A stretch of DNA of 64,000 nt. Source: Streptomyces sp. CB02366. GTDB taxonomy: Bacteria; Actinomycetota; Actinomycetes; Streptomycetales; Streptomycetaceae. Where the stretch lies: assembly GCF_001905905.1 (NCBI RefSeq), contig NZ_LIVT01000003.1:883001-947000 (forward strand). Direction: 5' to 3'. This document shows positions 46,016-55,768 of the stretch, one piece after another; within the stretch, counting starts at the first letter, position 1, and each line of letters opens with the position of its first letter. The notes under the pieces are model-generated. The model was not told where the DNA came from. It saw nothing but the letters and a program-made list of their open reading frames with translations, and made no database searches. Position numbers and translations under genes: made by a program.

Positions 46016-48310
46016 GTGGCCGAGGCGGCAGACTTCCAGGGGACTCGTCCCTCTCCTGCCCGCCGGTGGCTCCGGCGCACGGCCTCCGTGGTGCTCGGAG
46101 CACCGCTCCTGGCCGGTCTGCTGGCCGTTCCGGCCGCCGGCGCCGCTCCGGCCTCCGAGCCCGCCAAGGCCCCCTCCGGCTCCCGCACGGTCGAGGTGTC
46201 GCTCCACACCCTCTCCCCGAGCGTCCCCTCGAAGGACGACACCCTGACCGTCTCCGGGACGCTCACCAACAAGGGCAAGAAGGCGATCAGCGGCGCCGAG
46301 GTCGATCTACGGGTCGGCCCCCGGCTCAGCGGCCGGGGCGAGGTCGACGACGCCGCCAAGCGATCCCCGTACGTTCCCGGAGCCGACCCGGTCACGGTCG
46401 GCGACAAGTACACGCTGAAGCTGCCCCGGCTCGCCCGGGGGATCACCCAGGACTTCACGCTCACCGTGCCCGTCGACAAGCTGGGACTGGACGACCCGGG
46501 CGTCTACCAGCTCGGCGTCTCGGTCTCCGGCCGCACGGCGGGCAGCCCCTACGAGCAGGTACTCGGCATCAAGCGCTCGTTCCTGCCCTGGCAGCCCGAG
46601 GCGAGCGACAGCAGGACGAAGCTCACCTTTCTCTGGCCGCTGATCGCCTCTCCCCACGTCACGGCGGAGACTCGCTCGGACCAACAGCAGACTCCGGTCT
46701 TCGCCGACGACGGCCTGGCCGAGGAGCTGGCGCCCGGCGGCCGGCTGGAGCAGATGGTGTCCCTGGGCAGCCGCCTGCCGGTGACCTGGGTCGTCGACCC
46801 GGACCTCCTGGCGAGCGTCGCGGCGATGGCCGGGAAGTACGAGATCAAGTCGGGTGACCGGACCGTCCCGGGCAAGAACCAGGCCGTCGCCAAGCAGTGG
46901 CTGACCGCCCTGGAGAAGGTGGTGGAGGACGGCAAGGTGATCGCCCTGCCGTTCGCCGACCCCGACCTGGCCTCCATCGCGCACCGCGGGAAGAACGTCT
47001 CCGGAACGCTCAGCCACCTGCAGAACGCCTCCACCGTGGCCGCGACCACGGTGGAGACCATCCTCCACGTGAAGCCGTCCACCGACTTCGCCTGGCCCGT
47101 GAACGGCGCCGTGGACTCGTCCATCGTCGACGTGGCGACCTCGGCGGGCGCTCACAACGTGATCGCCCGCAGCGACAGCTTCCGCGAGACGTCGGAGCTT
47201 CCGTACACCCCGACCGCGGCGCGGCCGATCGGCGGAGGAACCACCGCGGTCGTCGCGGACGCCCGGCTGTCGACCCTGTTCGACGGCGACATGTCGAGGG
47301 CGGGTGCCTCCACCCTCGCGGTCCAGAAGTTCCTCGCCCAGACCCTCGCGCTGACCGAGCAGGCGCCGGACAACGAGCGCAGCATCGTCGTGGCCCCGCC
47401 CCGGATGCCCACCGCCGCGCAGGCCCAGACGATGGCCCGGGCGCTGGGAGCCCTCTCGGGCAACCGCTGGACGCAGCCTCTCGACCTCGTGGCGGCCGCC
47501 GAGGTCAAGCCCGACCCGAAGGCCACCAGCAAGATCCCCGGGCGCTCCGCGTACCCGGAAAAGCTCCGCGCCCAGGAGCTGCCCACCCAGGCGTTCCAGG
47601 ACATCCGCGTGACCCAGGGCTCGCTCGACAGCTTCGAGACGATCCTGACGCAGCCCGAGCGCGTGGTGACGCCCTTCGGCAACGCCGTGAACCGCTCCAT
47701 GTCGACCTCCTGGCGCGGACGGGCCCCGGAGGCGCGGCAGTACCGCGACGCGGTCCGCGCGTACCTGAAAAGCCTCACCTCCGAGGTGCAGCTCATCAAG
47801 AAGTCCGACGTCACCCTCTCCGGGCGCAGCGCGACCATCCCGGTGACGGTGCAGAACCAGCTGGTCCAGGGCGTGGACCGGCTGGTTCTCCAGCTGACCT
47901 CGGACAACCTCCGGCTCAAGTTCAACGACGACGGAACCAAGGCCGAGCTGCCGGTCGGCATCGCGGGCGGACACAGCCAGTCGGTGAAGTTCGACACGGC
48001 GACCAGCGCCAACGGACGGGCCCAGGTGACCGCCCGGCTGTTCACGGAGGACGGCACCCAGTACGGCGAGGAGATGACCTTCACCGTGAAGGTCTCCGAA
48101 GTGACGCCGACCGTCCTGCTCGTCATCGCCGGTGGCCTGCTGCTCCTGGTGCTGGCGGGCATCCGGATGTACACCCATCGCAAGCGCGCCGTGGCAAGCG
48201 ACACGACGGACGGTGACGGCGGCGGACCCGAGCAGCCGAGTGACCGGACCCCGGACACCGGTCCGGAAAGCGGGGCCCCGTCGGGAACGGGTGAGAAAGT
48301 GGACCGTTGA
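46016..48310 (+). CDS. DUF6049 extracytoplasmic membrane protein
   Basis: A 764-residue protein. A basic N-terminus and hydrophobic segment (about residues 22-48) form a signal peptide ending near AAGAAPA. The large extracytoplasmic region has a beta-rich first domain (VEVSLHTLSPSVPSKDDTLTVSG). A single helix, VLLVIAGGLLLLVLAG, anchors the C-terminus near residue 705. It is the counterpart of M. tuberculosis Rv3909, always next to murJ in actinobacteria, so a cell-envelope role is likely. GTG 46016 has a weak GGG-rich leader. The stop overlaps the region just before murJ. Confidence 0.87.
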   Translation: MAEAADFQGTRPSPARRWLRRTASVVLGAPLLAGLLAVPAAGAAPASEPAKAPSGSRTVEVSLHTLSPSVPSKDDTLTVSGTLTNKGKKAISGAEVDLRVGPRLSGRGEVDDAAKRSPYVPGADPVTVGDKYTLKLPRLARGITQDFTLTVPVDKLGLDDPGVYQLGVSVSGRTAGSPYEQVLGIKRSFLPWQPEASDSRTKLTFLWPLIASPHVTAETRSDQQQTPVFADDGLAEELAPGGRLEQMVSLGSRLPVTWVVDPDLLASVAAMAGKYEIKSGDRTVPGKNQAVAKQWLTALEKVVEDGKVIALPFADPDLASIAHRGKNVSGTLSHLQNASTVAATTVETILHVKPSTDFAWPVNGAVDSSIVDVATSAGAHNVIARSDSFRETSELPYTPTAARPIGGGTTAVVADARLSTLFDGDMSRAGASTLAVQKFLAQTLALTEQAPDNERSIVVAPPRMPTAAQAQTMARALGALSGNRWTQPLDLVAAAEVKPDPKATSKIPGRSAYPEKLRAQELPTQAFQDIRVTQGSLDSFETILTQPERVVTPFGNAVNRSMSTSWRGRAPEARQYRDAVRAYLKSLTSEVQLIKKSDVTLSGRSATIPVTVQNQLVQGVDRLVLQLTSDNLRLKFNDDGTKAELPVGIAGGHSQSVKFDTATSANGRAQVTARLFTEDGTQYGEEMTFTVKVSEVTPTVLLVIAGGLLLLVLAGIRMYTHRKRAVASDTTDGDGGGPEQPSDRTPDTGPESGAPSGTGEKVDR

Positions 48311-48360
48311 GCGATGTCTGTCGTGGCCGGTCGGCCGGGGACGATGAGGTAGGGGTTTCG

Positions 48361-50520
48361 ATGAACGCGCCGTACGACGGTGACCGCGGGCAGGGCGCGG
48401 GCGGAGCAGCGTCTCCGGGCGGGCCCCCGGTTCCTCCGCACCCGGACCAGGACGGTCCCGTGCCGCCGGACCCCTACCTCCAGCATGCCTACGAGGACGA
48501 CCCCTACCGGGCGCGGGACCTCGCCGCCCAGGACCCGGTGGGCGAGGCGCTCTACGACCGCGCCGCGCACCCGCCGCCGCCCCCTGGCGCCTACCAGGAG
48601 CCGGGGGCTCTCTACCAGCAGCCGCCCGCCTCCCCCTACGCCCCCGACCCGCGCATCTGGGCCCAGCCCCCGCCTCCCGAACCGGCGGGCCCCTCCCGGC
48701 ACCTGCCCTACGGGGACCGTCCGGACACCACGCAGTTCGTCGGTGTCGACGACCTCGTCACGCAGGCGGCGGACGAACGCCAGGAGCCGGACGCCTTCGC
48801 CCATCTCTTCCGCGACCAGGAAGGGGCGGGGAAGCCGCCGGGGGGGCCCGAGCCCGAACCGGCTCCCGCACCTGTGCCGGCGAAGGGCGGCGGCAAGGTC
48901 TCCGGTCTCCTGAAGTCCAGCGCCGTCATGGCCGCAGGCACCCTCGTCTCACGGCTCACCGGATTCGTCCGGTCCCTGGTGATCACCGCCGCGCTCGGCG
49001 CCGCGATGCTCGGGGACAGCTTCACCATCGCGTACACCCTGCCGACGATGATCTACATCCTCACCGTCGGCGGCGGCCTGAACTCGGTCTTCGTCCCCCA
49101 GCTCGTCCGCGCCATGAAGGACGACGAGGACGGCGGCGAGGCGTTCGCGAACCGGCTGCTGACCCTGGTGATGGTCGCGCTCGGTCTGATCGTCGCCGCG
49201 GCGGTCCTCGTCGCCCCGGTGCTGATCAAGCTGATGTCCAGCACGATCGCCGACGATACGGCGGCCAACAGCGTCGCCGTCACCTTCGCCCGGTACTGCC
49301 TGCCCACCATCTTCTTCATGGGCGTGCACGTCGTGATGGGGCAGATCCTCAACGCCCGCGGCAAGTTCGGCGCGATGATGTGGACCCCGGTCCTGAACAA
49401 CATCGTCATGATCATCACGTTCGGGTTGTTCATCTGGGTCTACGGCACCTCCGCCGATTCCCGGATGGGTGTGGACACCATCCCGCCGGAGGGCATCCGG
49501 CTGCTCGGCATCGGCACCCTGCTCGGGCTCGCCGTCCAGTCCCTGGCGATGATCCCCTACCTGCGGGAGACGGGCTTCCGCTTCCGTCCGCGGTTCGACT
49601 GGAAGGGCCACGGGCTCGGCAAGACCGTCAAGCTGGCCAAGTGGACCGTGCTGTTCGTCCTGGCCAACCAAGCGGGCGTCCTGGTCGTCACCCAGCTCGC
49701 CACGGCGGCGGGCAAGCTCTCCGGCAAGGACGGCACCGGTTTCCTGGCCTACTCCAACGCCCAGCTGATCTGGGGCATGCCGCAGGCCATCATCACCGTC
49801 TCGGTCATGGCCGCGCTGCTGCCCCGCATCTCCCGTGCCGCCCACGACAACGACCCCGGCGCCGTCCGCGACGACATCTCGCAGGGGTTGCGGAACTCGG
49901 CTGTCGCCATCGTGCCGGTGGCCTTCACCTTCCTCGCGCTCGGCCTGCCGATGTGCACCCTGCTCTACGCCTCCAGCGGCGCCGAGGCAGCCCGCTCCAT
50001 GGGCTTCATCCTCATGGCGTTCGCGCTGGGCCTGATCCCGTACTCCGTGCAGTACGTCGTCCTGCGCGGCTTCTACGCGTACGAGGACACCCGCACCCCC
50101 TTCTACAACACGGTCATCGTCGCCGCCGTCAACGCCGCCGCCTCCGCCCTCTGCTACGTCGTCCTGCCCGCCCGCTGGGCCGTCGTCGGCATGGCGTTCT
50201 CCTACGGCCTGGCCTACGCGGTCGGCGTCGGCGTCGCCTGGCGCCGACTGCGCAACCGACTGGGCGGGGACCTGGACGGCGCGCACATCGTGCGGACCTA
50301 CGCACGTCTCTGCATGGCCGCCCTGCCCGCCGCCCTGGTCGGCGGCGCCGTCGGGTTCGGCGTCCTGGAACTGGTCGGCACCGGCGCCCTCAGCTCCCTG
50401 GCCGCACTGATCTGCGGTGGTGCTCTCCTCCTGGGCATCTTCTTCGTCGCGGCGAAGAAGATGCGCATCGAAGAGGTCAACGGCCTGGTGGGCATGGTCC
50501 GTGGGCGGCTCGGACGCTGA
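48361..50520 (+). CDS. murJ: MurJ, lipid II flippase
   Basis: A 719-residue MviN/MurJ protein that moves lipid II to the outer face of the membrane. Residues 1-180 are proline-rich and cytoplasmic. Fourteen helices follow, starting with SSAVMAAGTLVSRLTGFVRSLV. Family segments GQILNARGKFGAMMW and RGFYAYEDTRTPFYNT are present. Unlike mycobacterial MviN, the pseudokinase is not fused at the C-terminus but encoded next. ATG 48361 follows GAGGTAGGGG. Confidence 0.94.
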   Translation: MNAPYDGDRGQGAGGAASPGGPPVPPHPDQDGPVPPDPYLQHAYEDDPYRARDLAAQDPVGEALYDRAAHPPPPPGAYQEPGALYQQPPASPYAPDPRIWAQPPPPEPAGPSRHLPYGDRPDTTQFVGVDDLVTQAADERQEPDAFAHLFRDQEGAGKPPGGPEPEPAPAPVPAKGGGKVSGLLKSSAVMAAGTLVSRLTGFVRSLVITAALGAAMLGDSFTIAYTLPTMIYILTVGGGLNSVFVPQLVRAMKDDEDGGEAFANRLLTLVMVALGLIVAAAVLVAPVLIKLMSSTIADDTAANSVAVTFARYCLPTIFFMGVHVVMGQILNARGKFGAMMWTPVLNNIVMIITFGLFIWVYGTSADSRMGVDTIPPEGIRLLGIGTLLGLAVQSLAMIPYLRETGFRFRPRFDWKGHGLGKTVKLAKWTVLFVLANQAGVLVVTQLATAAGKLSGKDGTGFLAYSNAQLIWGMPQAIITVSVMAALLPRISRAAHDNDPGAVRDDISQGLRNSAVAIVPVAFTFLALGLPMCTLLYASSGAEAARSMGFILMAFALGLIPYSVQYVVLRGFYAYEDTRTPFYNTVIVAAVNAAASALCYVVLPARWAVVGMAFSYGLAYAVGVGVAWRRLRNRLGGDLDGAHIVRTYARLCMAALPAALVGGAVGFGVLELVGTGALSSLAALICGGALLLGIFFVAAKKMRIEEVNGLVGMVRGRLGR

Positions 50521-50649
50521 ATGAACACCTGTCCGCACAACCATCCCCGCACACCGCGTGTCGTGCTTAGCGCCGGAGTGTGGGCACAATTGGCGTGACT
50601 GTGCAGAGCTGGCTGGCATCGCGCAACGGATGGGGAGGCGGGAACGACG

Positions 50650-52380
50650 GTGGCGGAACGTAGCACGGCTGCCGTCGACGTGGCCGACAACAGCGGTGGC
50701 GAGCCGTTGGCCGCCAAGGCGGACGAGACCACGGCCGACGGGACGGCGCAAGCCGAGAACACCAAGGGCGCGAGCCCCGAGGACACCGGAGCGTCGGACG
50801 GTGGGCGGGAACGTTCCGAGGTCGTCCCGGCCTCCCCCGACCTGCACAGCGGCCACAAGCTCGCCGGTCGCTACCGCCTGGAGGAGTGCGTCACCCGGCT
50901 GGACGGTTTCAGCAGCTGGCGCGCCGTCGACGAAAAGCTGCGCCGGGCGGTGGGCGTCCACCTGCTTCCGGCGGACCACCCGCGGGCCCGCTCGGTCCTG
51001 GCCGCCGCCCGCTCCTCGGCCCTGCTCGGCGACCCCCGCTTCGTCCAGGTCCTGGACGCCGTCGAGGAGAACGACCTCGTCTACGTGGTCCACGAATGGC
51101 TGCCGGACGCCACCGAACTCACCGCCCTGCTGGCCGCCGGGCCGATGGAGGCCCACGACGCCTACCAGCTCGTCAGCCAGCTCTCCCAGGCGATGGCCGC
51201 CGCCCACCGCGAGGGCCTGTCCCATCTGCGCCTCACCCCCGGCGCCGTCCTGCGCAGCTCCACCGGGCAGTACCGCATCCGCGGTCTCGCCGTGAACGCC
51301 GCCCTGCGCGGCATCACCGCCGAGCGGCCTCTGCGCACCGACACCGAGGCCATCGGCGCTCTCCTGTACGCCGCGCTGACCCGCCGCTGGCCGTACGGGG
51401 AGGACGCACACGGGCTCGCCGGGCTGCCCAAGGACCTGGGGCTCATCGCCCCGGACCAGGTCCGGGCCGGCGTCCACCGCGGCCTCTCCGAGCTCGCCAT
51501 GCGGGCGCTGGCCAACGACGGCGCGACCGCGTCCCGGCAGGAACCTCCCTGCACCACCCCGGACGAGCTGGCCAAGGCCGTCGCGGCCATGCCGCGCATC
51601 CTGCCGCCGGAGCCCGCGTTCACCGCGCCGCCGGCGTACCAGCGCACGACCTACCAGCAGGGCACCTACGGACGCCCGTCCTCGCACCCCGCCTCCGTGG
51701 CCCAGCCGGTGATGCCGCCCCCGCCGGCTCCCTTGCAGAGCCGTGCCGGTCGCGCGCTCAAGTGGACTGTCTCGGCGCTCCTCATCGCCGCGCTGGGCCT
51801 CGGCAGCTGGCAGTTGGCGGAGGCCCTGCTCGACCGCGCCAAGGGCTCGGACGACACCGGCGTCACCGAGCCGAACGAGGACGACAAGAACAAGGGCGAC
51901 AAGACCGCCCCGCGCGCGGAGCCCCTGGACATCGCGGGGGCCACGGAGTTCATGCCCGACGGCTCCGGGATCAAGCAGTTCGAGGCGGGCAACACCGTGG
52001 ACGGCGACCGGGGGACACACTGGGTCACCCCGCGGTACGTGGGCTTCGCCAATTTCGGCAACCTCCCCCAGCGCAAGCAGGGCAGCGGGATCATCGTCGA
52101 CCTCGGCAAGGTGCGGGACGTCTCCGGTGTCGAGGTGTCGCTGTACCGGAGCGGGCAGACGACGACCGTCTCCGCCGCGTCCCCGGGCGCGGCGTCCCCG
52201 TCCACGACGGCCGACTTCGACCGACCGATCGTCAAGCGGACCGTCGCGGGATCGACGCTCAAGGAGAAACTGGACGAACCCGTCCGCACGCGTTACGTCC
52301 TGGTCCACATCACAGAGCTCCCGGCGGACGGCACCGGCGGATACCGGGGCGGCATCACGGAGATCTCCGTCCTCGGTTGA
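50650..52380 (+). CDS. MurJ-linked transmembrane pseudokinase
   Basis: A 576-residue protein with a disordered N-terminus, a protein-kinase-like fold (about residues 75-320), one helix near residue 378 and an external discoidin-like domain (about 425-576). The catalytic HRDLKPxN is replaced by LSHLRLTPGAV and DFG by IRGLAVN, so it should lack kinase activity. This matches the C-terminal half of M. tuberculosis MviN, whose phosphorylated pseudokinase binds FhaA to control wall synthesis. GTG 50650 follows GGGAGG at a distance. It begins 129 bases after murJ. Confidence 0.9.
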   Translation: MAERSTAAVDVADNSGGEPLAAKADETTADGTAQAENTKGASPEDTGASDGGRERSEVVPASPDLHSGHKLAGRYRLEECVTRLDGFSSWRAVDEKLRRAVGVHLLPADHPRARSVLAAARSSALLGDPRFVQVLDAVEENDLVYVVHEWLPDATELTALLAAGPMEAHDAYQLVSQLSQAMAAAHREGLSHLRLTPGAVLRSSTGQYRIRGLAVNAALRGITAERPLRTDTEAIGALLYAALTRRWPYGEDAHGLAGLPKDLGLIAPDQVRAGVHRGLSELAMRALANDGATASRQEPPCTTPDELAKAVAAMPRILPPEPAFTAPPAYQRTTYQQGTYGRPSSHPASVAQPVMPPPPAPLQSRAGRALKWTVSALLIAALGLGSWQLAEALLDRAKGSDDTGVTEPNEDDKNKGDKTAPRAEPLDIAGATEFMPDGSGIKQFEAGNTVDGDRGTHWVTPRYVGFANFGNLPQRKQGSGIIVDLGKVRDVSGVEVSLYRSGQTTTVSAASPGAASPSTTADFDRPIVKRTVAGSTLKEKLDEPVRTRYVLVHITELPADGTGGYRGGITEISVLG

Positions 52381-52574
52381 GCACGGCAGGGGCGGCCCGC
52401 CCGTACCAGGCGGTGATCACCCTCCCCGTCCACCCGCTACGGTGGGGCGCACCGCCCGCCCGACGGCGGCGAGGGTTGCGGCCGTCCTCCCCATGACGGC
52501 AGGCTTCTCCCCGTCGCACCGCTTCGACGGCGCGGCCCACAGGTCACATCGGATCCGGTTCGGAGGGGGGCGCG

Positions 52575-53291
52575 GTGGATTCCGTTCCACCAGAGGCACC
52601 GAGCGACTCGGATCTGATCGCCCGGCACGTGGCGGGCGACCCCGACGCCTTCGGAGAGCTCGTACGCCGCCACCGCGACCGACTCTGGGCCGTGGCGCTG
52701 CGAACCCTGGGGGACAGGGAGGAAGCGGCCGACGCCGTCCAGGACGCGCTCGTCAAGGCTTTCCGCGCCGCCCACACCTTCCGCGGTGATTCCGCCGTCA
52801 CCACCTGGCTGCACCGGATCACCGTCAACGCCTGTCTCGACCGGGCCCGCAAGGCGGCCTCCCGCAAGACCTCCCCGGTGGACGACGCCGAACGGCTCGA
52901 CCAGCTCCTGGAACCCCACGAATCCGCCGAGGCCCCCGCCGTGCGACAGGACCTCCACCGACAGCTCCAAGAAGCACTGGACACCCTCCCCGCCGACCAG
53001 CGGGCAGCCCTCGTCCTCGTCGACATGCAGGGTTACCCCGTCGCCGAGGCGGCCAGCATCCTGGAAGTGCCTACCGGCACCGTGAAAAGCCGATGCGCCC
53101 GGGGCCGAGCGAGACTGGCCCCCCTGGTCCGTCATCTGCGCGCGGAAACAGGAGGCCAGAGCCCGGACAGGGACAGCGCAGCAGCCGGAAGGAACCGGAC
53201 GTCCGGCGCATCCGTCCCACCTGCGTCCAGTCCCAGAGACACAGGAGCAATCGACCCTGCCGCGACGAAGGGAGGAGGTGGGCGCCCGTGA
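52575..53291 (+). CDS. sigM: ECF RNA polymerase sigma factor SigM
   Basis: A 238-residue ECF sigma factor. Region 2 is DAFGELVRRHRDRLWAVALR to FRAAHTFRGDSAVTTWLHRI, and region 4 holds VLVDMQGYPVAEAASILEVP with TVKSRCARGRARL. A basic, Ser/Arg-rich tail of about 60 residues follows region 4. Synteny with M. tuberculosis SigM is exact. GTG 52575 follows GGAGGGGGG. The stop overlaps the start of the anti-sigma gene by four bases. Confidence 0.92.
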   Translation: MDSVPPEAPSDSDLIARHVAGDPDAFGELVRRHRDRLWAVALRTLGDREEAADAVQDALVKAFRAAHTFRGDSAVTTWLHRITVNACLDRARKAASRKTSPVDDAERLDQLLEPHESAEAPAVRQDLHRQLQEALDTLPADQRAALVLVDMQGYPVAEAASILEVPTGTVKSRCARGRARLAPLVRHLRAETGGQSPDRDSAAAGRNRTSGASVPPASSPRDTGAIDPAATKGGGGRP

Positions 53292-54250
53292 CATCCCCGA
53301 CCGACACGGCTCAGCACCCGGAGATCTCCGAGATCTCCGATCTCACCGAAGGGCTGCTCTCCCCTTCCCGGACCGAGGAAGTCCGGCTCCACCTGGCCGG
53401 GTGCGACCTCTGCGCGGAGGTCCGGGACTCCCTGGAAGAGGTACGGCGGCTCCTCGGAACGATGCCCGTCCCTGAGCCTATGCCGGAGGACGTCACCGCA
53501 CGTATCGACGCGGCCCTCGCAGCGGAAGCCCTCCCCTCTGCCACTCCCCCCGGGGACGCCTCGGCAGTTGTTTCACGTGAAACATCGAGTGGCGGTGGCG
53601 CAGGCCCGGCGGCCGGCCCCCCTCCCGCGGGCACCGGCTCCCCTGCCCCGGACCGCCCTGCGGGCCGGTCCTCGGCGGCGGCCGGACCGGGACGCCGCCC
53701 CACCCGCCGCCGTCGCCGTGCCGCGATCCTCGGCACCGCGTTCGGCGCGGCGGTCATCGGAGCGAGCGTCTTCTTCCTCCAGTCCGTCGCTCCGTCCGGC
53801 GACGCGTCCAAGACGGCGTCCGACAGCGGGCTCAGGGCGGCGGCCAGCGGTGCGCCCTCCTATGCCGAGGGCACCCTCGAAGACCAGGTGCGGAACCTCC
53901 TCGGCGGCGGAGCGGGCCAGGAGGACCCCGGTGCCAAGAAGGCGCCCCCGGAAGCGGATACCAAGGCGTCGAGCGAAGCCCTCAACCCTGATGCCTACGC
54001 CTCGCGAAACCCCCTGAAGGCTCCCGCTGTCGCCGTCCCCCCCTGTGTGCAACAGGCCACCGGCCGCACCACACCGGCTCTCGCTCTCGACGAGGGGGAG
54101 TACGAAGGGGAGAACACCTACCTCGTCGTCCTTCCCCACACGAGTGACCCCTCGCGTGTTCAGGCCTACCTCGTCTCCGCCACCTGCGTGGACACCGCGC
54201 CGGAGTCCCCGGGGCAGCTGCTGCTCACCCGCGCCTACGACCGCCCCTGA
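53288..54250 (+). CDS. Anti-sigma factor with zf-HC2 domain (SigM partner)
   Basis: A 320-residue membrane protein. The N-terminal anti-sigma zinc-finger-like domain contains HLAGCDLCAEVRDSL, the usual His/Cys motif. A Pro/Gly/Ala-rich linker precedes one helix near residue 150 (AILGTAFGAAVIGASVFFL). The outer domain has two cysteines in VPPCVQQATG and VSATCVDTA. GTG 53288 shares GTGA with the sigM stop, giving translational coupling, and follows AGGGAGGAGG. A parS site lies in the linker-coding DNA as Val-Ser-Arg-Glu-Thr. Confidence 0.88.
   Translation: MTSPTDTAQHPEISEISDLTEGLLSPSRTEEVRLHLAGCDLCAEVRDSLEEVRRLLGTMPVPEPMPEDVTARIDAALAAEALPSATPPGDASAVVSRETSSGGGAGPAAGPPPAGTGSPAPDRPAGRSSAAAGPGRRPTRRRRRAAILGTAFGAAVIGASVFFLQSVAPSGDASKTASDSGLRAAASGAPSYAEGTLEDQVRNLLGGGAGQEDPGAKKAPPEADTKASSEALNPDAYASRNPLKAPAVAVPPCVQQATGRTTPALALDEGEYEGENTYLVVLPHTSDPSRVQAYLVSATCVDTAPESPGQLLLTRAYDRP
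53570..53583. other. parS site (copy 8)
   Basis: A perfect GTTTCACGTGAAAC inside the anti-sigma gene, in the disordered linker between the zinc-finger-like domain and the membrane helix. It is read as Val-Ser-Arg-Glu-Thr. Confidence 0.95.
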
Positions 54251-54278
54251 AACCGTCCGCGCCCGCCGCGGCACGTTC

Positions 54279-54305
54279 GGGAATGCATCAGCCGTAGGAT
54301 CCGTT
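54279..54305 (+). promoter_or_regulatory. Sigma-R type promoter of trxBA
   Basis: GGGAAT at 54279-54284 is followed, after exactly 18 bases, by GTT at 54303-54305. This is the sigma-R consensus GGAAT-N18-GTT, and trxBA is an established sigma-R target in S. coelicolor. It lies 70 bases before the trxB start and responds to disulfide stress. Confidence 0.9.
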
Positions 54306-54374
54306 GGGTGGGGTGAGAGTCGTTGACCGACCCCGTAGGCAGTTAGGCAGTCTGCAGAAACGAGGAAGAAACCC

Positions 54375-55346
54375 GTGAGCGACGTCCGTAATGTGATCAT
54401 CATCGGCTCCGGACCGGCCGGGTACACCGCCGCGCTGTACACCGCCCGCGCCTCGCTGAACCCGTTGGTCTTCGAGGGCGCCGTCACGGCCGGCGGTGCG
54501 CTGATGAACACCACCGACGTGGAGAACTTCCCCGGTTTCCAGGACGGCATCATGGGCCCCGAGCTCATGGACAACATGCGGGCGCAGGCCGAACGTTTCG
54601 GCGCCGAACTGGTGCCCGACGACGTCGTCGCGGTCGACCTCACCGGCGACGTCAAGACCGTCACCGACACCGCCGGCACGGTCCACCGTGCCAAGTCGGT
54701 CATCGTCACGACCGGCTCCCAGCACCGCAAGCTCGGACTGCCCAAGGAGGACGCCCTCTCCGGACGAGGCGTCTCCTGGTGCGCCACCTGTGACGGCTTC
54801 TTCTTCAAGGACCACGACATCGCCGTGATCGGCGGCGGTGACACGGCGATGGAGGAGGCGACCTTCCTCTCCCGCTTCGCCAAGTCCGTCACGATCGTCC
54901 ACCGCCGTGACACCCTGCGCGCCTCCAAGGCGATGCAGGAGCGGGCCTTCGCCGACCCGAAGATCACGTTCGCCTGGGACAGCGAGGTCGCCGAGATCAA
55001 GGGCGACCAGAAGCTCTCCGGCCTGGTCCTGCGCAACACCAAGACCGGCGAGACGTCCGAACTGCCCGTGACCGGACTCTTCATCGCTGTCGGCCACGAC
55101 CCGCGCACCGAACTCTTCAAGGGTCAGCTGGAACTCGACGACGAGGGTTACCTGAAGGTCGAGGCGCCGTCCACCCGCACCAACCTCCCCGGTGTCTTCG
55201 GCGCCGGCGACGTGGTCGACCACACCTACCGGCAGGCCATCACCGCGGCGGGCACCGGTTGCTCCGCCGCCCTGGACGCCGAGCGCTTCCTCGCGGCCCT
55301 GGCCGACGCCGAGCCCGCCGAGCCGGAGAAGACCCCGGCCCTCTGA
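54375..55346 (+). CDS. trxB: Thioredoxin reductase
   Basis: A 323-residue NADPH-dependent flavoenzyme that reduces thioredoxin. The FAD-binding [11 protein letters not shown], the redox pair Cys136/Cys139 in CATCDG, the NADPH-binding [10 protein letters not shown] and the late [13 protein letters not shown] are all present. GTG 54375 follows GAGGAA. trxA begins 46 bases later. Confidence 0.97.
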   Translation: MSDVRNVIIIGSGPAGYTAALYTARASLNPLVFEGAVTAGGALMNTTDVENFPGFQDGIMGPELMDNMRAQAERFGAELVPDDVVAVDLTGDVKTVTDTAGTVHRAKSVIVTTGSQHRKLGLPKEDALSGRGVSWCATCDGFFFKDHDIAVIGGGDTAMEEATFLSRFAKSVTIVHRRDTLRASKAMQERAFADPKITFAWDSEVAEIKGDQKLSGLVLRNTKTGETSELPVTGLFIAVGHDPRTELFKGQLELDDEGYLKVEAPSTRTNLPGVFGAGDVVDHTYRQAITAAGTGCSAALDAERFLAALADAEPAEPEKTPAL

Positions 55347-55392
55347 ACGTGCGCACCGCACCCCACCACCCCGAGAGACTAAGGAGGCCGCC

Positions 55393-55728
55393 GTGGCCGG
55401 CGACCTGAAGCACGTTACGGATGACACCTTCGACGAGGTCGTCCTCAAGAGCGGCAAGCCCGTTCTGGTGGACTTCTGGGCTGCCTGGTGCGGCCCGTGC
55501 CGCCAGATCGCCCCCTCGCTGGAGGCGATCGCGGCCGAGCACGGCGACCAGATCGAGATCGTCAAGCTCAACATCGATGAGAACCCGGCCACCGCCGCCA
55601 AGTACGGCGTGATGTCCATCCCGACCCTGAACGTGTACCAGGGCGGCGAGGTCGCCAAGACCATCGTCGGCGCCAAGCCGAAGGCCGCGATCCTCCGCGA
55701 CCTGGAAGGCTTCATCACCCCCGCCTGA
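55393..55728 (+). CDS. trxA: Thioredoxin
   Basis: A 111-residue thioredoxin with the active site WCGPC (Cys33, Cys36) and the cis-proline segment VMSIPTL. It reduces protein disulfides in the cytoplasm with electrons from TrxB. GTG 55393 follows AAGGAGG. Last gene of the unit starting with the DUF6049 gene, and of the sigma-R-driven trxBA pair. Confidence 0.97.
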   Translation: MAGDLKHVTDDTFDEVVLKSGKPVLVDFWAAWCGPCRQIAPSLEAIAAEHGDQIEIVKLNIDENPATAAKYGVMSIPTLNVYQGGEVAKTIVGAKPKAAILRDLEGFITPA

Positions 55729-55754
55729 CAGCTCCACAGCGCCACCGGCGCGAT

Positions 55755-55768
55755 GTTTCACGTGAAAC
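55755..55768. other. parS site (copy 9)
   Basis: A perfect GTTTCACGTGAAAC, 26 bases past the trxA stop. Its right half is the 5' base of the terminator hairpin described next. Confidence 0.95.

Noticed and set aside
47061..47074. CTCCACGTGAAG-type near match to parS
   Set aside because: Only the right half resembles parS; the left arm is lost, so ParB binding is unlikely.
48949..52308. A 1119-codon open frame on the minus strand
   Set aside because: Antisense to murJ and the pseudokinase, with no recognisable domain; these two are strongly supported.
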